In this document: piece by piece, positions 26,548-36,092 of the stretch
Numbering within the stretch: position 1 is the stretch's first letter
Layout of the letters: the number at the start of each line of letters is the position of its first letter
Assembly (NCBI RefSeq): GCF_003627955.1
Contig: NZ_RBWS01000013.1
Span: 1 to 64,000 of the forward strand
Source: Sphingobacterium puteale
Lineage (GTDB): Bacteria > Bacteroidota > Bacteroidia > Sphingobacteriales > Sphingobacteriaceae
Direction of reading: 5' to 3'
DNA: 64,000 nucleotides
Notes under the pieces: generated by a model
The model's input: only the letters and a program-made list of their open reading frames with translations
Told to the model about the DNA's origin: nothing
Database searches by the model: none
Made by a program: the position numbers and the translations under genes

Positions 26548-26587
26548 TTGTAGTCTACTATAGACAGACATAAATAAAAAATGGATC

Positions 26588-26619
26588 AGGATTCTTTTTA
26601 TCACAATAAAAAGAATCCT
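26588..26619. terminator. Hairpin terminator after gltD
   Basis: A 14-bp perfect inverted repeat (AGGATTCTTTTTAT) with a CACA loop lies 40 bases after gltD. Confidence 0.65.
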
Positions 26620-26647
26620 TCAGCAATTTACTAGTTTCAAAATGGAA

Positions 26648-26692
26648 ATATCAAAAAATACCTGACTTTTTAAAACAGGTATTTTTTGATAT
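26648..26692. terminator. Second, bidirectional terminator between gltD and the phytase-like gene
   Basis: A 17-bp perfect inverted repeat (ATATCAAAAAATACCTG) with an 11-base loop has A and T runs within both arms and sits just beyond the stop of the convergent phytase-like gene. Confidence 0.8.
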
Positions 26693-26704
26693 CAACCAAA
26701 GTCG

Positions 26705-28003
26705 TTATTTCAAAGGAGTCTTTAATTTAATAAAATAGATGCTATTCTGATCTACCGTCTTTATAGCCGGTAATATCTTCGACTCGTAAAAACCTTCTCC
26801 TGTAACCCCAAAATCATCATCGTTACATACGGCAATTAAAGATGAATTGATAACCGCCAAACCCTCTGCTTTGTCGTGCGGATATAACTCTTTGATATCG
26901 GTCATTAAATCAGCAACCAAGGTTTTGGTTACAGGCTTAATATTATATTCCGCCAGGGTCTTTGCATCTTTCAGTTCTTCGACCGTCTTTGTACCATTCC
27001 CAGGAAACAAACCATTAACACCATTATTAGGATCAGAAATATCTGTTGCACCCGCAAGGTCGATATGATAGATTTTTTTGAACACATCACCACGTGTTGC
27101 TTCTGTTGCATATGCACCGTCACGTTCCAATACAATAAAGGTAGAGTTAGACACCGCAGCAATTTCACTGACAGCCTGCAAATCGGTCTTTTCCATCATA
27201 TACACATACTGCTTGGTATTTCCTGTTGCGATATCCATGGTTACGATACGGATAACCAAAGAATTCTTCACCGCATCTTTTGAAGGATTATAGAGTGGAA
27301 ATTGCATAATACCTACCAATGTCTTTCCATCAGGCGTAATGGTCAATCCCTCCATCCCTCGATTTGCCCGGCGCTTAGCAAATACCAATGGTAATTTCTT
27401 TCCTGTTGTCCAAGGATTGATCCGCTCAATCTCCTTTCCAGAAGCATCAAAGTGAACGATATGTGGTCCATATTCATCACTTACCCACCAAGAACCGTCA
27501 GCGGCTCTTGCCAAGCCCTCCGAATCGATACCATCTTCGCTTTTTCCCAAATCCTTTCCATTCGTATCCAAAGCTTTCTCTCCCGAACCACCTTTTCCCT
27601 CAGGGTTCGGCAAGCCGTTCAATTTTACGCCGTTCTTATTCTTTAATTCAATAGCTGATTCAAAAACCAGCACATTATCCTTTAATCGAAATTTACCGAT
27701 CTGAGGGGTAAACATCGGGTTAGCAAAAACTTTACTATCTTTTTCCGTACCATCAATATTTGGCCCGCGATCTGTTAAGAGGTAAAACACTGTCTTATCA
27801 TTCGGATCCTGAACCATGGAAGAGCCATACCCACCATTATATACCTTTACCTCACCAATCGTACTCAATACTTTTGGATCCATGGCTACAGCCTTATCCG
27901 GATAAGTTAAATTGACAATCGGATCAATGATCTTTGATACATCATCCTTACTGCAGGAGGCACACAAAAGAGCAATCCCCAATACACTGTATAATCTTTT
28001 CAT
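26705..28003 (-). CDS. Esterase-like/phytase-like lipoprotein
   Basis: This 432-residue protein starts with a lipoprotein signal (MKRLYSVLGIALLCASC, lipid on Cys17 expected), followed by a beta-propeller-like domain of the 'esterase-like activity of phytase' family: GLTITPDGKTLVGIMQ, DRDGAYATEATRGDVFKK-type blades, and a late EGLAVINSSLIAVCNDDDFG segment. Such proteins are thought to be surface or periplasmic phosphoesterases; the substrate is unknown. It is a single-gene unit with its own promoter. Confidence 0.8.
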   Translation of the reverse strand: MKRLYSVLGIALLCASCSKDDVSKIIDPIVNLTYPDKAVAMDPKVLSTIGEVKVYNGGYGSSMVQDPNDKTVFYLLTDRGPNIDGTEKDSKVFANPMFTPQIGKFRLKDNVLVFESAIELKNKNGVKLNGLPNPEGKGGSGEKALDTNGKDLGKSEDGIDSEGLARAADGSWWVSDEYGPHIVHFDASGKEIERINPWTTGKKLPLVFAKRRANRGMEGLTITPDGKTLVGIMQFPLYNPSKDAVKNSLVIRIVTMDIATGNTKQYVYMMEKTDLQAVSEIAAVSNSTFIVLERDGAYATEATRGDVFKKIYHIDLAGATDISDPNNGVNGLFPGNGTKTVEELKDAKTLAEYNIKPVTKTLVADLMTDIKELYPHDKAEGLAVINSSLIAVCNDDDFGVTGEGFYESKILPAIKTVDQNSIYFIKLKTPLK

Positions 28004-28022
28004 AATTTATTCTATTATCCTG

Positions 28023-28030
28023 CAAACATA
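28023..28030 (-). promoter_or_regulatory. -7 element (TATGTTTG) of the phytase-like gene
   Basis: Minus-strand TATGTTTG predicts a transcript start near base 28019 and a leader of about 16 bases. Confidence 0.5.
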
Positions 28031-28181
28031 AACCTCGCATATTAGGGCATCATTAACAAACGTTTAAATAACTTACATCCACCGACCAAACCAAATGACA
28101 AATAAAAATAGATTGACTTTATGGAATTTCGTTTTTCATTGCATCACTCAGAAAATAATTGATAAACAAATCATTTCAAAG

Positions 28182-31100
28182 ATGAAAAAGACAATATTAG
28201 CCCTCCTCACCTTATTGGTATTTTCCAATGTGGATACAAAGTCTCAAATAAAACCAACCCGTGAGGTCCCCAGCTTAAAAATAAAAAATGAGCAACGTCT
28301 AGATGCAGCAAAACTCGTCGACCTAAAAGTAGCTGTTAGTATTTTTGGAAATATTGCAAAAACATCCATAACCATGACTTTCGAAAACACGACAAATCGG
28401 GATCTTGAAGGAGAACTTACTTTCCCGATGCCGGAAGGCGTTTCCGTTAGCGGTTATGCGCTGGATATCAATGGAAAACTACGTCAGGCGGTACCTGTGG
28501 ACAAAAATAAAGGAACCGAAGTTTTTGAAAGTATAGAAACACGACGAGTAGACCCCGGATTGCTTGAAAAAGTAGAAGGAAACAATTTCCGAAGCCGAAT
28601 CTATCCCCTACCTTCAAAAGGACAGCGTACGGTCCAGATTAGTTATTCCGAAAACCTAACACCGGAATCCGATCAGGCATTATACTATTATCTGCCTTTG
28701 AACTATAATTCCATTATTGAAAACGTCGAGCTGAACATCAACGTTTACCAAGGCAATAAAAAACCAAGCTTTACTGAGCAACCCGATGGTTCCTTGGCAT
28801 TTGCTGAACAAAATCATAACTACGCCGCTACACTACACAAGCAACAGTTTAAATCCTCAAAAAATCTGGCGATTAAGCTCCCTTTAAACGAAAACGCCGT
28901 CTCCGGATTAAAACAATTCAACCAAGATGGTAGTTTTTACTTTCTCGCCAATGCAAAAATGGAAATCCCAAAGCAGACGCAAAAAAAATGGGGCAACAGC
29001 CTCGCCATTATTTGGGATCGTTCACTAAGTTCAAAAAATAGAGATCTGGACAAAGAATTCAGTCTCCTGGATCAGTTTTTCAATGAAAATCAGAATATAT
29101 CTGTGGATCTAGGGTATCTAGATATTCGTTTCAGTAAAGCCCGCACTTTTCAGATCAACAACGGAAACTGGACAGAATTGAAGGATTACCTAAAACAGAC
29201 TGTTTATGACGGCGGTACTGATTATAGCCAAGTGAAGAGCGGAGTTCTGCATGGCGCAAATTACCTCTTTTTCAGTGACGGACTTTCTACATTTGGCCAA
29301 GGTAAAATTGTGCTGGATAAGCCCACTTATTGCATTACTTCGTCAACAGCCTCAGATTATGCGAACCTCAAACAAATTGCTCAGACGCATTTTGGAAAAA
29401 TGGTCAACTTGACAGCAACAACAGCCAATCAAGCCTATAACGCGTTAAACACAATTGACCTCCTCTTCTTGGGTGTAAAAGAACAATATGCTTTTACCGA
29501 AATCTATCCCGAAAAGGGCTCCCCTATTCAATCCTATTTTTCTGTTTCGGGACTTGGTAAAAACAGTGATGCAAAAGAAATCACACTTTTAGTCGGTGAT
29601 GGAACACAGATAATTAAAGAGATCAAAGTTCCATTAAAGTCCGACAATGGCGAGATCGATCTGCAACAGATCTGGGCACAAAAGAAAATAAATACACTGG
29701 ACATCCAATACGACGACCATCGGGATGAAATCGAAGCAATCGGAAAACAATTTGGCATTGTGACACGGAACACCAGTTTAATTGTTTTGGAAAATTTGGA
29801 AGATTATATACGTTATGCAATCACGCCACCAGCTGAGTTGCTTCCCGAATTCAATCGACTCATAAAAGAAGAGCGCATCGAAAAGGAAGAACGCGTAGCG
29901 GATTTATTGACACAGGCCCAGAATATCACCGAACAACTTCAATCTTGGTGGAATACCGACTTTCAGCAAAAAACGAAATATCCACAACGGGATCGGTCAG
30001 GTCGGTCTACTGGTACAGCTATTGCTCAAGACGCTCCCACTGTAAATATCGCTGTTCCCCCCACACCATCCCGTCCCGTCGCAAGCCCAGTGGCTACACC
30101 GCCGGTTGTGGAAGCCAGATCATCAGTAGGGACTAGTGACGACAAGAGCATGTCTGCAGTCGCCAATTCAGGAGCTGCTACCGAAGCGGCCAGCAAAGTA
30201 ATGCTGGAGGGAATCTCATCCAACGACGCACTTCAAAAAACCGCTACTGTAGATGCTGTTCAGGCACTAGAAGGACGCGTTGCTGGAGTACAACCCACCA
30301 GTCCCCTCGGCAGCACAACCGGCAAAATAAGTATTCCCGAAATTAAGGAAGACAATGCTTACCTAAAGGAACTCAATCAATCCAAAGATCCTTACAGAAG
30401 CTATCTTCAGCTACGGGATCAGTATATGGGAACACCTACCTTCTATTTCGATGTTGCCAACTTCTTTTTCAAAAAGGGAGATAGGCAAAAGGCCTTACTT
30501 ATCCTAAGTGCGTTGGCAGACCTGCAAATTGAAAATGCAGATCTTTACAAGACCATTTCCTACAAGCTCCGTGAATGGGGTGATGTCGACAATGCCTTGT
30601 ACATAGCCGGTAAAGTACTGAAATGGCGACCAATGGATCCACAGAGCCATCGTGATTATGCCCTAGTATTACAGGATAAAGGTCGTTATAAAGAAGCCTT
30701 GGATGAACTTTATGGTATCTTGACACAAAGCTATTCACCCGAGGCCGCAAATAGAGATGATGGTATCGAAGAAATTCTTGTGATGGAGATCAATAACCTC
30801 ATTAAACTTCAGAAAAACGCAACTGCAAAAGTTGCTGTGGAGAAAAAGCTGATTGCCGACCTACCCGTTGACATGCGCGTAGTCATCAACTGGAATTCCC
30901 AAAACACCGATATCGATCTTTGGGTAACTGATCCAAACGGAGAAAAATGCTTCTACAGCAACCCCGCAACAGCAATCGGCGGCCGCCTCAGTAACGACTT
31001 TACCGGAGGCTACGGTCCAGAACAATTTTTATTAAAGAAAGCATTAAAAGGAAAATATAAAATAGAAGTTGATTTCTACAACGACAGTTCTCTGACCTTG

Positions 31101-31232
31101 GCCGGTCCAGCTGCTGTTCTGGCAGAAATATACACCTATTATAGCACCGGAAGACAGGAACGGAAACTCACGACGATTTACCTTGATAGAGATCAGGAGA
31201 GAAATGTTCTGGTAGGTGAATTTACCTTTTAA
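28182..31232 (+). CDS. VIT/vWA-like and DUF2135 exported protein with TPR and plug-like motif
   Basis: The 1016-residue protein has a signal peptide (MKKTILALLTLLVFSNVDTKS), a VIT domain at about residues 30-160 (LVDLKVAVSIFGNIAKTSITMTFEN), and a vWA-like domain with a DxSxS-type WDRSLSS near residue 285. A Pro/Thr-rich linker follows (about 620-660), then a TonB-plug-like stretch (QALEGRVAGVQ, about residue 695), TPR-like helices (about 730-890) and a C-terminal DUF2135 domain (VINWNSQNTDIDLWVTDPNGEKC). It is probably periplasmic or surface-bound and binds partner proteins. The start at MKKTI is set by the signal peptide. Its role is unknown. Confidence 0.82.
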   Translation: MKKTILALLTLLVFSNVDTKSQIKPTREVPSLKIKNEQRLDAAKLVDLKVAVSIFGNIAKTSITMTFENTTNRDLEGELTFPMPEGVSVSGYALDINGKLRQAVPVDKNKGTEVFESIETRRVDPGLLEKVEGNNFRSRIYPLPSKGQRTVQISYSENLTPESDQALYYYLPLNYNSIIENVELNINVYQGNKKPSFTEQPDGSLAFAEQNHNYAATLHKQQFKSSKNLAIKLPLNENAVSGLKQFNQDGSFYFLANAKMEIPKQTQKKWGNSLAIIWDRSLSSKNRDLDKEFSLLDQFFNENQNISVDLGYLDIRFSKARTFQINNGNWTELKDYLKQTVYDGGTDYSQVKSGVLHGANYLFFSDGLSTFGQGKIVLDKPTYCITSSTASDYANLKQIAQTHFGKMVNLTATTANQAYNALNTIDLLFLGVKEQYAFTEIYPEKGSPIQSYFSVSGLGKNSDAKEITLLVGDGTQIIKEIKVPLKSDNGEIDLQQIWAQKKINTLDIQYDDHRDEIEAIGKQFGIVTRNTSLIVLENLEDYIRYAITPPAELLPEFNRLIKEERIEKEERVADLLTQAQNITEQLQSWWNTDFQQKTKYPQRDRSGRSTGTAIAQDAPTVNIAVPPTPSRPVASPVATPPVVEARSSVGTSDDKSMSAVANSGAATEAASKVMLEGISSNDALQKTATVDAVQALEGRVAGVQPTSPLGSTTGKISIPEIKEDNAYLKELNQSKDPYRSYLQLRDQYMGTPTFYFDVANFFFKKGDRQKALLILSALADLQIENADLYKTISYKLREWGDVDNALYIAGKVLKWRPMDPQSHRDYALVLQDKGRYKEALDELYGILTQSYSPEAANRDDGIEEILVMEINNLIKLQKNATAKVAVEKKLIADLPVDMRVVINWNSQNTDIDLWVTDPNGEKCFYSNPATAIGGRLSNDFTGGYGPEQFLLKKALKGKYKIEVDFYNDSSLTLAGPAAVLAEIYTYYSTGRQERKLTTIYLDRDQERNVLVGEFTF

Positions 31233-31312
31233 TTTGCCCGCCAATTGAATTCTTGATATGCTGAACGATCAAAGCGAACTACTGTCAGGAATAGGAGTGT
31301 GTACAACAAAAG

Positions 31313-31353
31313 ATTACCGACTGTCCGCCTTTTTGGACAGCCCGGTAATTTTT
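31313..31353. terminator. Bidirectional terminator between the VIT protein and EamA genes
   Basis: Nested arms ATTACCG/CGGTAAT and CTGTCC/GGACAG surround a T-rich loop and are followed by TTTTTAA. They serve the convergent genes on both sides; the right edge touches the EamA stop codon. Confidence 0.75.
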
Positions 31354-32263
31354 AATGTAGTTTTCGGATAATAAGATCTTTTTGTCTTTTCTCCAGTTTC
31401 GTTTTCACATAAGGATAGGTAAACACAGCTCCGAGAACGATACAAGCACCAAGATAAAACCCACCACTCATCGTTTCTTTCTGACCAAAGATCAACATTG
31501 CTAAAAGTATACCATAGACAGGCTCCAGATTAGTGGTTAATGCAACAGTAAAAGCGGATAATTCCTTCATTACTGCTACCCCCATCACATAGGCCACCGC
31601 CGTACAAACTACACCTAATAATAAAAGATAAATCAGATCCTGTTGTCCCAATTTCATCTCAGCATTAAAATCTCCTGTAAACAGCATAAGTATACTGATC
31701 CAAAAACAGGCACCCAGCATTTCATAAAACGTAATCAGTGTCGGACTGGATTTCTTGACCATCCTAGCATTGGCAATGGAAAATATACTGGCACAAAAAG
31801 CACAGCCAAGCCCCGCCAGTAAGCCGACCAAATAATGCGTTTCAAAGGAAAATATGGTATAAATCCCCACGATGATCACCAGACCAACTACAATGTCCAA
31901 TAGCGCGATCCGCTTTTTATTGATAATCGGTTCCAATATTGCCGTAAACAATGTCACCGAAGATAAGGTTACCAACGTGACCGAGACCGTAGATACTTTG
32001 ATGGAATAAAAAAATAAAACCCAATGTAGACCAACCACGGCCCCTACCATAAAAAACTGGAGAAACTGTTTTCTGGAAACTACTACCGTTTGTTTGGTCA
32101 ACAGGAAATAGGCCAGCAAAGAAATAGAAGCTATCGCCACGCGGTACCAAACCAGATGAATCGCAGAAACAGAAATGAGACTCCCTAGAATCCCCGTAAA
32201 TCCCCAAATCAGGATTGTTAAATGCAGAATTAAGATATTCCGATTTAGATGAATTTTGGACAT
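31352..32263 (-). CDS. EamA/DMT family permease
   Basis: The 303-residue protein has ten predicted membrane helices in two EamA repeats, e.g. LTILIWGFTGILGSLI near the start and ALTTNLEPVYGILLAMLIFGQ in the second half, where the ‘NLEPV’ motif is typical of the family. These are drug/metabolite exporters or uptake carriers; the substrate cannot be predicted. The start at MSKIHLNRNIL is preferred because the longer frame adds an unlikely hydrophobic N-terminus. Confidence 0.85.
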   Translation of the reverse strand: MSKIHLNRNILILHLTILIWGFTGILGSLISVSAIHLVWYRVAIASISLLAYFLLTKQTVVVSRKQFLQFFMVGAVVGLHWVLFFYSIKVSTVSVTLVTLSSVTLFTAILEPIINKKRIALLDIVVGLVIIVGIYTIFSFETHYLVGLLAGLGCAFCASIFSIANARMVKKSSPTLITFYEMLGACFWISILMLFTGDFNAEMKLGQQDLIYLLLLGVVCTAVAYVMGVAVMKELSAFTVALTTNLEPVYGILLAMLIFGQKETMSGGFYLGACIVLGAVFTYPYVKTKLEKRQKDLIIRKLH

Positions 32264-32369
32264 ATTCAATAGAATATAAATTATTTGTAATGGCAATGAA
32301 AAATCACCATGCGCAGCACTTATTTTCCCTTTTCTTGTGCGCTGCTTAAGCTGATGATCGTAATCGGAG

Positions 32370-33449
32370 TTATTTTGGCGCCTTTATCGCCAGATAAATT
32401 GCGACTAATAAAAAAGTCACATTTGGAATCAATACCGCAATTATCGGCGGCAATCCGCCTTTCAGTGAAAACATGGTGGCAAATTGGATAAAAACAATAT
32501 ACGTAAAACTCAAGCCGATTCCGACACCAAGACTTAAACCAATACCACCTCTGACTTTTTTGGAGGAAAGCGCTACCCCCATGAGCGTCAGAACAAAAGC
32601 CGAAAATGGGTAAACATAGCGTTTATATTTTTCCAGCAATAGGTCATTCATTACCCCCGTTCCCCTCGTTTCTTCTTTATGGATACGGATATTGAGTTCT
32701 CGCGTATCCATGGCAGTAAACATATTATCCCTTAACTCAAAATCAGAGGGTTTCATATCCAATGTCGTATCTTTGACTGTTCCTTTGTCCATTCGCTCGC
32801 GTAAGCCATTGATAATACGGTTGGTGTATCCCTCTATTTTCCATTTCGTCGCCACTGAATCCCAGGTAATACGGTCTGCCATCATCTTCTCCTTCAATGT
32901 ATCTCCTTTGAAAATCTCCAGGACGAAACCATAGCCAGTCTTGGTAGCATTATCAAAATTGTCAATATACACGTAACTGTTTTTATCCAGCTGCATATGT
33001 GTTGATACCCGGGAGTTGTCCTTCAATGGTTTCACATAGATATTCTCAAAATCCACCTTCATTTTATTGGTATGCGGAATAATGAATATATTGAATACGA
33101 AAGATACAGCAAAGATTATTGTTGCAGCTATCATATAAGGCCGCAACAAACGGTTGAAACTATAACCCGCACTTAATATCGGGACAATCTCGGTTTGGTC
33201 CGCCATTTTCGAAGTGAAAAAGATCACCGCGATGAAGTTAATTAACGGACAGAGAAAATTAAGATAAAATGGAATAAACCCGGCATAATACTCAAAGATA
33301 ATCTTATCCAATGGTGCTTTGTATTTCAGAAAATCATCCAATCTTTCGGACACATCAAAGACGACCATCACCACAGTGAATATGGCCATCGTGAAAACAA
33401 ATGTTGTCAGATACTTTTTGATGATGTAACGATCGATTAACGAAAGCAT
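32370..33449 (-). CDS. LptF/LptG family permease (YjgP/YjgQ)
   Basis: This 359-residue inner-membrane protein has the permease pattern of the lipopolysaccharide ABC exporter: LSLIDRYIIKKYLTTFVFT at the N-terminus, two further helices, a periplasmic beta-jellyroll domain at about residues 125-265, and three C-terminal helices (VGIGLSFTYIVFIQFATMFSL). The N-terminal amphipathic helix and length fit LptG or LptF. It lies 101 bases downstream of tgt on the same strand, a pairing often seen in this phylum (recalled). Confidence 0.88.
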   Translation of the reverse strand: MLSLIDRYIIKKYLTTFVFTMAIFTVVMVVFDVSERLDDFLKYKAPLDKIIFEYYAGFIPFYLNFLCPLINFIAVIFFTSKMADQTEIVPILSAGYSFNRLLRPYMIAATIIFAVSFVFNIFIIPHTNKMKVDFENIYVKPLKDNSRVSTHMQLDKNSYVYIDNFDNATKTGYGFVLEIFKGDTLKEKMMADRITWDSVATKWKIEGYTNRIINGLRERMDKGTVKDTTLDMKPSDFELRDNMFTAMDTRELNIRIHKEETRGTGVMNDLLLEKYKRYVYPFSAFVLTLMGVALSSKKVRGGIGLSLGVGIGLSFTYIVFIQFATMFSLKGGLPPIIAVLIPNVTFLLVAIYLAIKAPK

Positions 33450-33550
33450 ATTGTTAGATTTGAGTATTAAGATATGAGATTTGAGACTCTACTTCTGCAA
33501 GCCCAGGGCTCACATACTTTATCTATGTTTTATTTTTTTATGTGACTCCA

Positions 33551-34681
33551 TTACAAACGTTGATCCAAAATTTTCACCATTTTATTTTTCCAGTCATAGA
33601 ATGTACCGTCTATGATTTTCTCCCGGGCCTGATTGACTAACCAAAGATAAAAATGTAAATTGTGTAATGAAGCAATTTGTGCACCTAAAATTTCCTGTGA
33701 TTTTATCAGGTGCCGTAAATACGCTTTTGAATAGAACTGATCTGCATGTAAATCGCTTTCTGCTTCAATAGGCGAAAAATCGTCCTTCCATTTTTCATTC
33801 TTAATGTTGATGATCCCGTTTTGTGTAAAAAGCATCCCATTTCTTGCATTACGCGTTGGCATGACACAGTCAAACATATCGACTCCCAAAGCGATATTTT
33901 CCAGGATATTTACAGGGGTACCTACTCCCATCAAATAACGCGGTTTTTCTTTAGGCAAAATATCACAGACCACTTCGGTCATCGCGTACATTTCCTCTGC
34001 TGGTTCACCCACGGACAATCCTCCGATTGCATTTCCGTCCCGGTTAAAGGAGGCTATTGTCTCTGCGGATTTTATTCTTAGGTCCTTATAAACTGAGCCT
34101 TGTACAATAGGAAACAAAGTCTGATCATATCCATATAGCGGATCCGTGCTATCAAAACGATCGACACATCGCTTCAACCAACGATGGGTCATATCCAATG
34201 AACGACGTGCATAACCATAATCACAAGGGTAAGGTGTACACTCATCGAAGGCCATGATGATATCCGCACCGATAATACGCTGCGTATCCATAACATTTTC
34301 TGGCGTAAAAAGATGTTTTGAACCATCAATATGCGAACGGAAAGTTACCCCTTCTTCTTTAATCTTACGCACTTCCGTCAGGGAGTACACCTGATAACCG
34401 CCAGAATCGGTCAAAATCGGACGATCCCAGCCGTTAAACTTATGCAATCCACCAGCTTTATTCAAGACGTTCAATCCCGGACGCAAATAAAGATGATAGG
34501 TATTCCCCAAAATAATCTGTGCTTCAATATCATTTTTCAACTCATGCTGATGAATGGCCTTCACCGTACCGGCGGTGCCAACAGGCATAAAGATGGGAGT
34601 TTGAATGGGACCGTGTGCAGTTTCGACAACACCCGCACGTGCTTTTGATAATGTATCTTGTGCTTGTAGCGTAAATTTCAT
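33551..34681 (-). CDS. tgt: Queuine tRNA-ribosyltransferase
   Basis: The 376-residue TIM-barrel enzyme exchanges guanine 34 of tRNAs with GUN anticodons for preQ1. Catalytic regions are LTDSGGYQVYSL, MAFDECTPYPCDY and the nucleophile Asp in GVDMFDCVMPTRNARNG. The C-terminal zinc site normally has three Cys (CxCxxC) and a His; here the Cys positions read SDLHAD and only the His of LHNLHF remains. The rest of the protein is normal, so loss of structural zinc rather than inactivation is likely. It has a promoter 150 bases upstream and a structured leader. Confidence 0.93.
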   Translation of the reverse strand: MKFTLQAQDTLSKARAGVVETAHGPIQTPIFMPVGTAGTVKAIHQHELKNDIEAQIILGNTYHLYLRPGLNVLNKAGGLHKFNGWDRPILTDSGGYQVYSLTEVRKIKEEGVTFRSHIDGSKHLFTPENVMDTQRIIGADIIMAFDECTPYPCDYGYARRSLDMTHRWLKRCVDRFDSTDPLYGYDQTLFPIVQGSVYKDLRIKSAETIASFNRDGNAIGGLSVGEPAEEMYAMTEVVCDILPKEKPRYLMGVGTPVNILENIALGVDMFDCVMPTRNARNGMLFTQNGIINIKNEKWKDDFSPIEAESDLHADQFYSKAYLRHLIKSQEILGAQIASLHNLHFYLWLVNQAREKIIDGTFYDWKNKMVKILDQRL

Positions 34682-34739
34682 TAATATTTTCCTCTGAGAC
34701 TAATTTCATTTTAGTAGACAGGCCTCTGCATGTGTTTTT

Positions 34740-34794
34740 CCCATTAATTATGGGCAAGACTGTTTTCAACAACGGAAATATGGTTCCGCTTGCC
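34740..34794 (-). promoter_or_regulatory. Structured 5' leader of tgt with alternative hairpins
   Basis: Read on the minus strand, GGCAAGCGGAA can pair with TTCCG and CTTGCC (14-base bulge between them), while CCCAT pairs with ATGGG just downstream. The two structures share the CC of CTTGCC/CCCAT, so they exclude each other. There is no U-run after the second hairpin, and the layout is not that of a class I preQ1 riboswitch. Confidence 0.35.
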
Positions 34795-34830
34795 AGTGTG
34801 TTTACGCCCGTCCTTTCCTAAAATATGTTG

Positions 34831-34838
34831 CAAAAATA
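34831..34838 (-). promoter_or_regulatory. -7 element (TATTTTTG) of tgt
   Basis: Minus-strand TATTTTTG predicts a start near base 34827 and an unusually long leader of about 146 bases. Confidence 0.5.
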
Positions 34839-34914
34839 CTACAAAAAGATTTGCAAACAGGATGTTTCACGAATAAATTATCATTTTCCTTTATAAAAAG
34901 ATTATGAATGCGCT

Positions 34915-34922
34915 TATCTTTG
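34915..34922 (+). promoter_or_regulatory. -7 element (TATCTTTG) of the glycosyltransferase gene
   Basis: TATCTTTG ends six bases before the ATG, so the message has at most two or three leader bases. An in-frame codon seven residues upstream lies before the element and is excluded as a start. Confidence 0.6.
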
Positions 34923-34928
34923 TGGGCT

Positions 34929-36071
34929 ATGCTTGACCTACATGTATTTTTGGCCAATCTTCCATATATTATATTTGGAATATTAGGTCTTTTCCTATTG
35001 GCACAATTATATTACATCTTATTTGTTTACAGCAAATTAAGCAGGTACCAAATTGAAGCTTATCAAGATGGAACGGATCTCCCGGCAATATCTGTCATTA
35101 TCTGTGCGCACAACGAGCAGGATAATCTCCGTGAATACTTGCCCAGTATCCTTGAACAAGATTATCCCAATTTTGAGGTTATTGTTGTCAACGACTTTTC
35201 GACCGACGAAACACCATGGATACTCCAGGAATTTGATGAGCAATATGCCCATTTAAAAATTGTCGATATCAAAGAGCATATCCGATTGAAACATGGCAAA
35301 AAATTCGCGGTAAGTATGGGGATCAAGGCTTCAAAACATCAGACTTTGGTATTTACCGATGCAGATTGTGCTCCTCAATCTGATCAGTGGCTGAAAGAGG
35401 TTGCATCGGCTTTTAGGCCAGAGACCGAAATCGTATTGGGCTATTCGCCTTATTTAAAAAAAAGAAGCTTACTCAATTTGCTGATTCGGTTTGAAACGAG
35501 CCATACCGCGATGAGCTATTTATCCTATGCACTCAAAGGAGACGCCTATATGGGTGTTGGCCGAAACATGGCCTACAAAAAAGAACTCTTCTTCCGCAAC
35601 AAGGGATTCGCCGCCCACATGCATGTCAAATCCGGTGACGACGATCTTTTTGTCAACCAAAATGCCACCGCAACCAATGTCAATATCGTCCTCGCACCAA
35701 CCGCAATTGTTTACTCGGTACCCAAAACAACCTGGAAAAGCTATTATAAACAAAAAGCAAGACATTCAGGAGCCTCTACCATTTATAAAAAACGTCACCA
35801 GCGCATGTTGGGTATACAACTGGTCTCTGCAGTATTGTTTTACGTAACCTTGATTGCTGTTGCTATTGCTTTTCCGATGTTCTGGTACGTTCCGCTTACA
35901 GCTTACCTGCTCAGACTATTCACCCAATGGGCCATTTTTTCATCTATTTACAGGAAACTCGAAGTGAAAGAACTGATTTGGTGGCTTCCTTTGGTAGACT
36001 TCATCTACTATTTCTATATTTGTATCAATGGTTTGTTCAGCCGAAAAAAGAAAAAAATAAGCTGGAAATAA
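34929..36071 (+). CDS. Family 2 glycosyltransferase, membrane bound
   Basis: This 380-residue protein has an N-terminal membrane helix (about residues 10-35), a GT-A catalytic domain (ISVIICAHNEQDNL, VIVVNDFSTDET, the DxD-like TDADCAP, GDDDLFVNQ) and two or three C-terminal helices with a QKARH motif near residue 280 that resembles the QxxRW of processive enzymes. It probably extends a polysaccharide or glycolipid at the inner membrane. rsmG follows 21 bases later, so the two may be co-transcribed. Confidence 0.85.
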   Translation: MLDLHVFLANLPYIIFGILGLFLLAQLYYILFVYSKLSRYQIEAYQDGTDLPAISVIICAHNEQDNLREYLPSILEQDYPNFEVIVVNDFSTDETPWILQEFDEQYAHLKIVDIKEHIRLKHGKKFAVSMGIKASKHQTLVFTDADCAPQSDQWLKEVASAFRPETEIVLGYSPYLKKRSLLNLLIRFETSHTAMSYLSYALKGDAYMGVGRNMAYKKELFFRNKGFAAHMHVKSGDDDLFVNQNATATNVNIVLAPTAIVYSVPKTTWKSYYKQKARHSGASTIYKKRHQRMLGIQLVSAVLFYVTLIAVAIAFPMFWYVPLTAYLLRLFTQWAIFSSIYRKLEVKELIWWLPLVDFIYYFYICINGLFSRKKKKISWK

Positions 36072-36092
36072 TTCACCCCTTTAAAAAATCAC

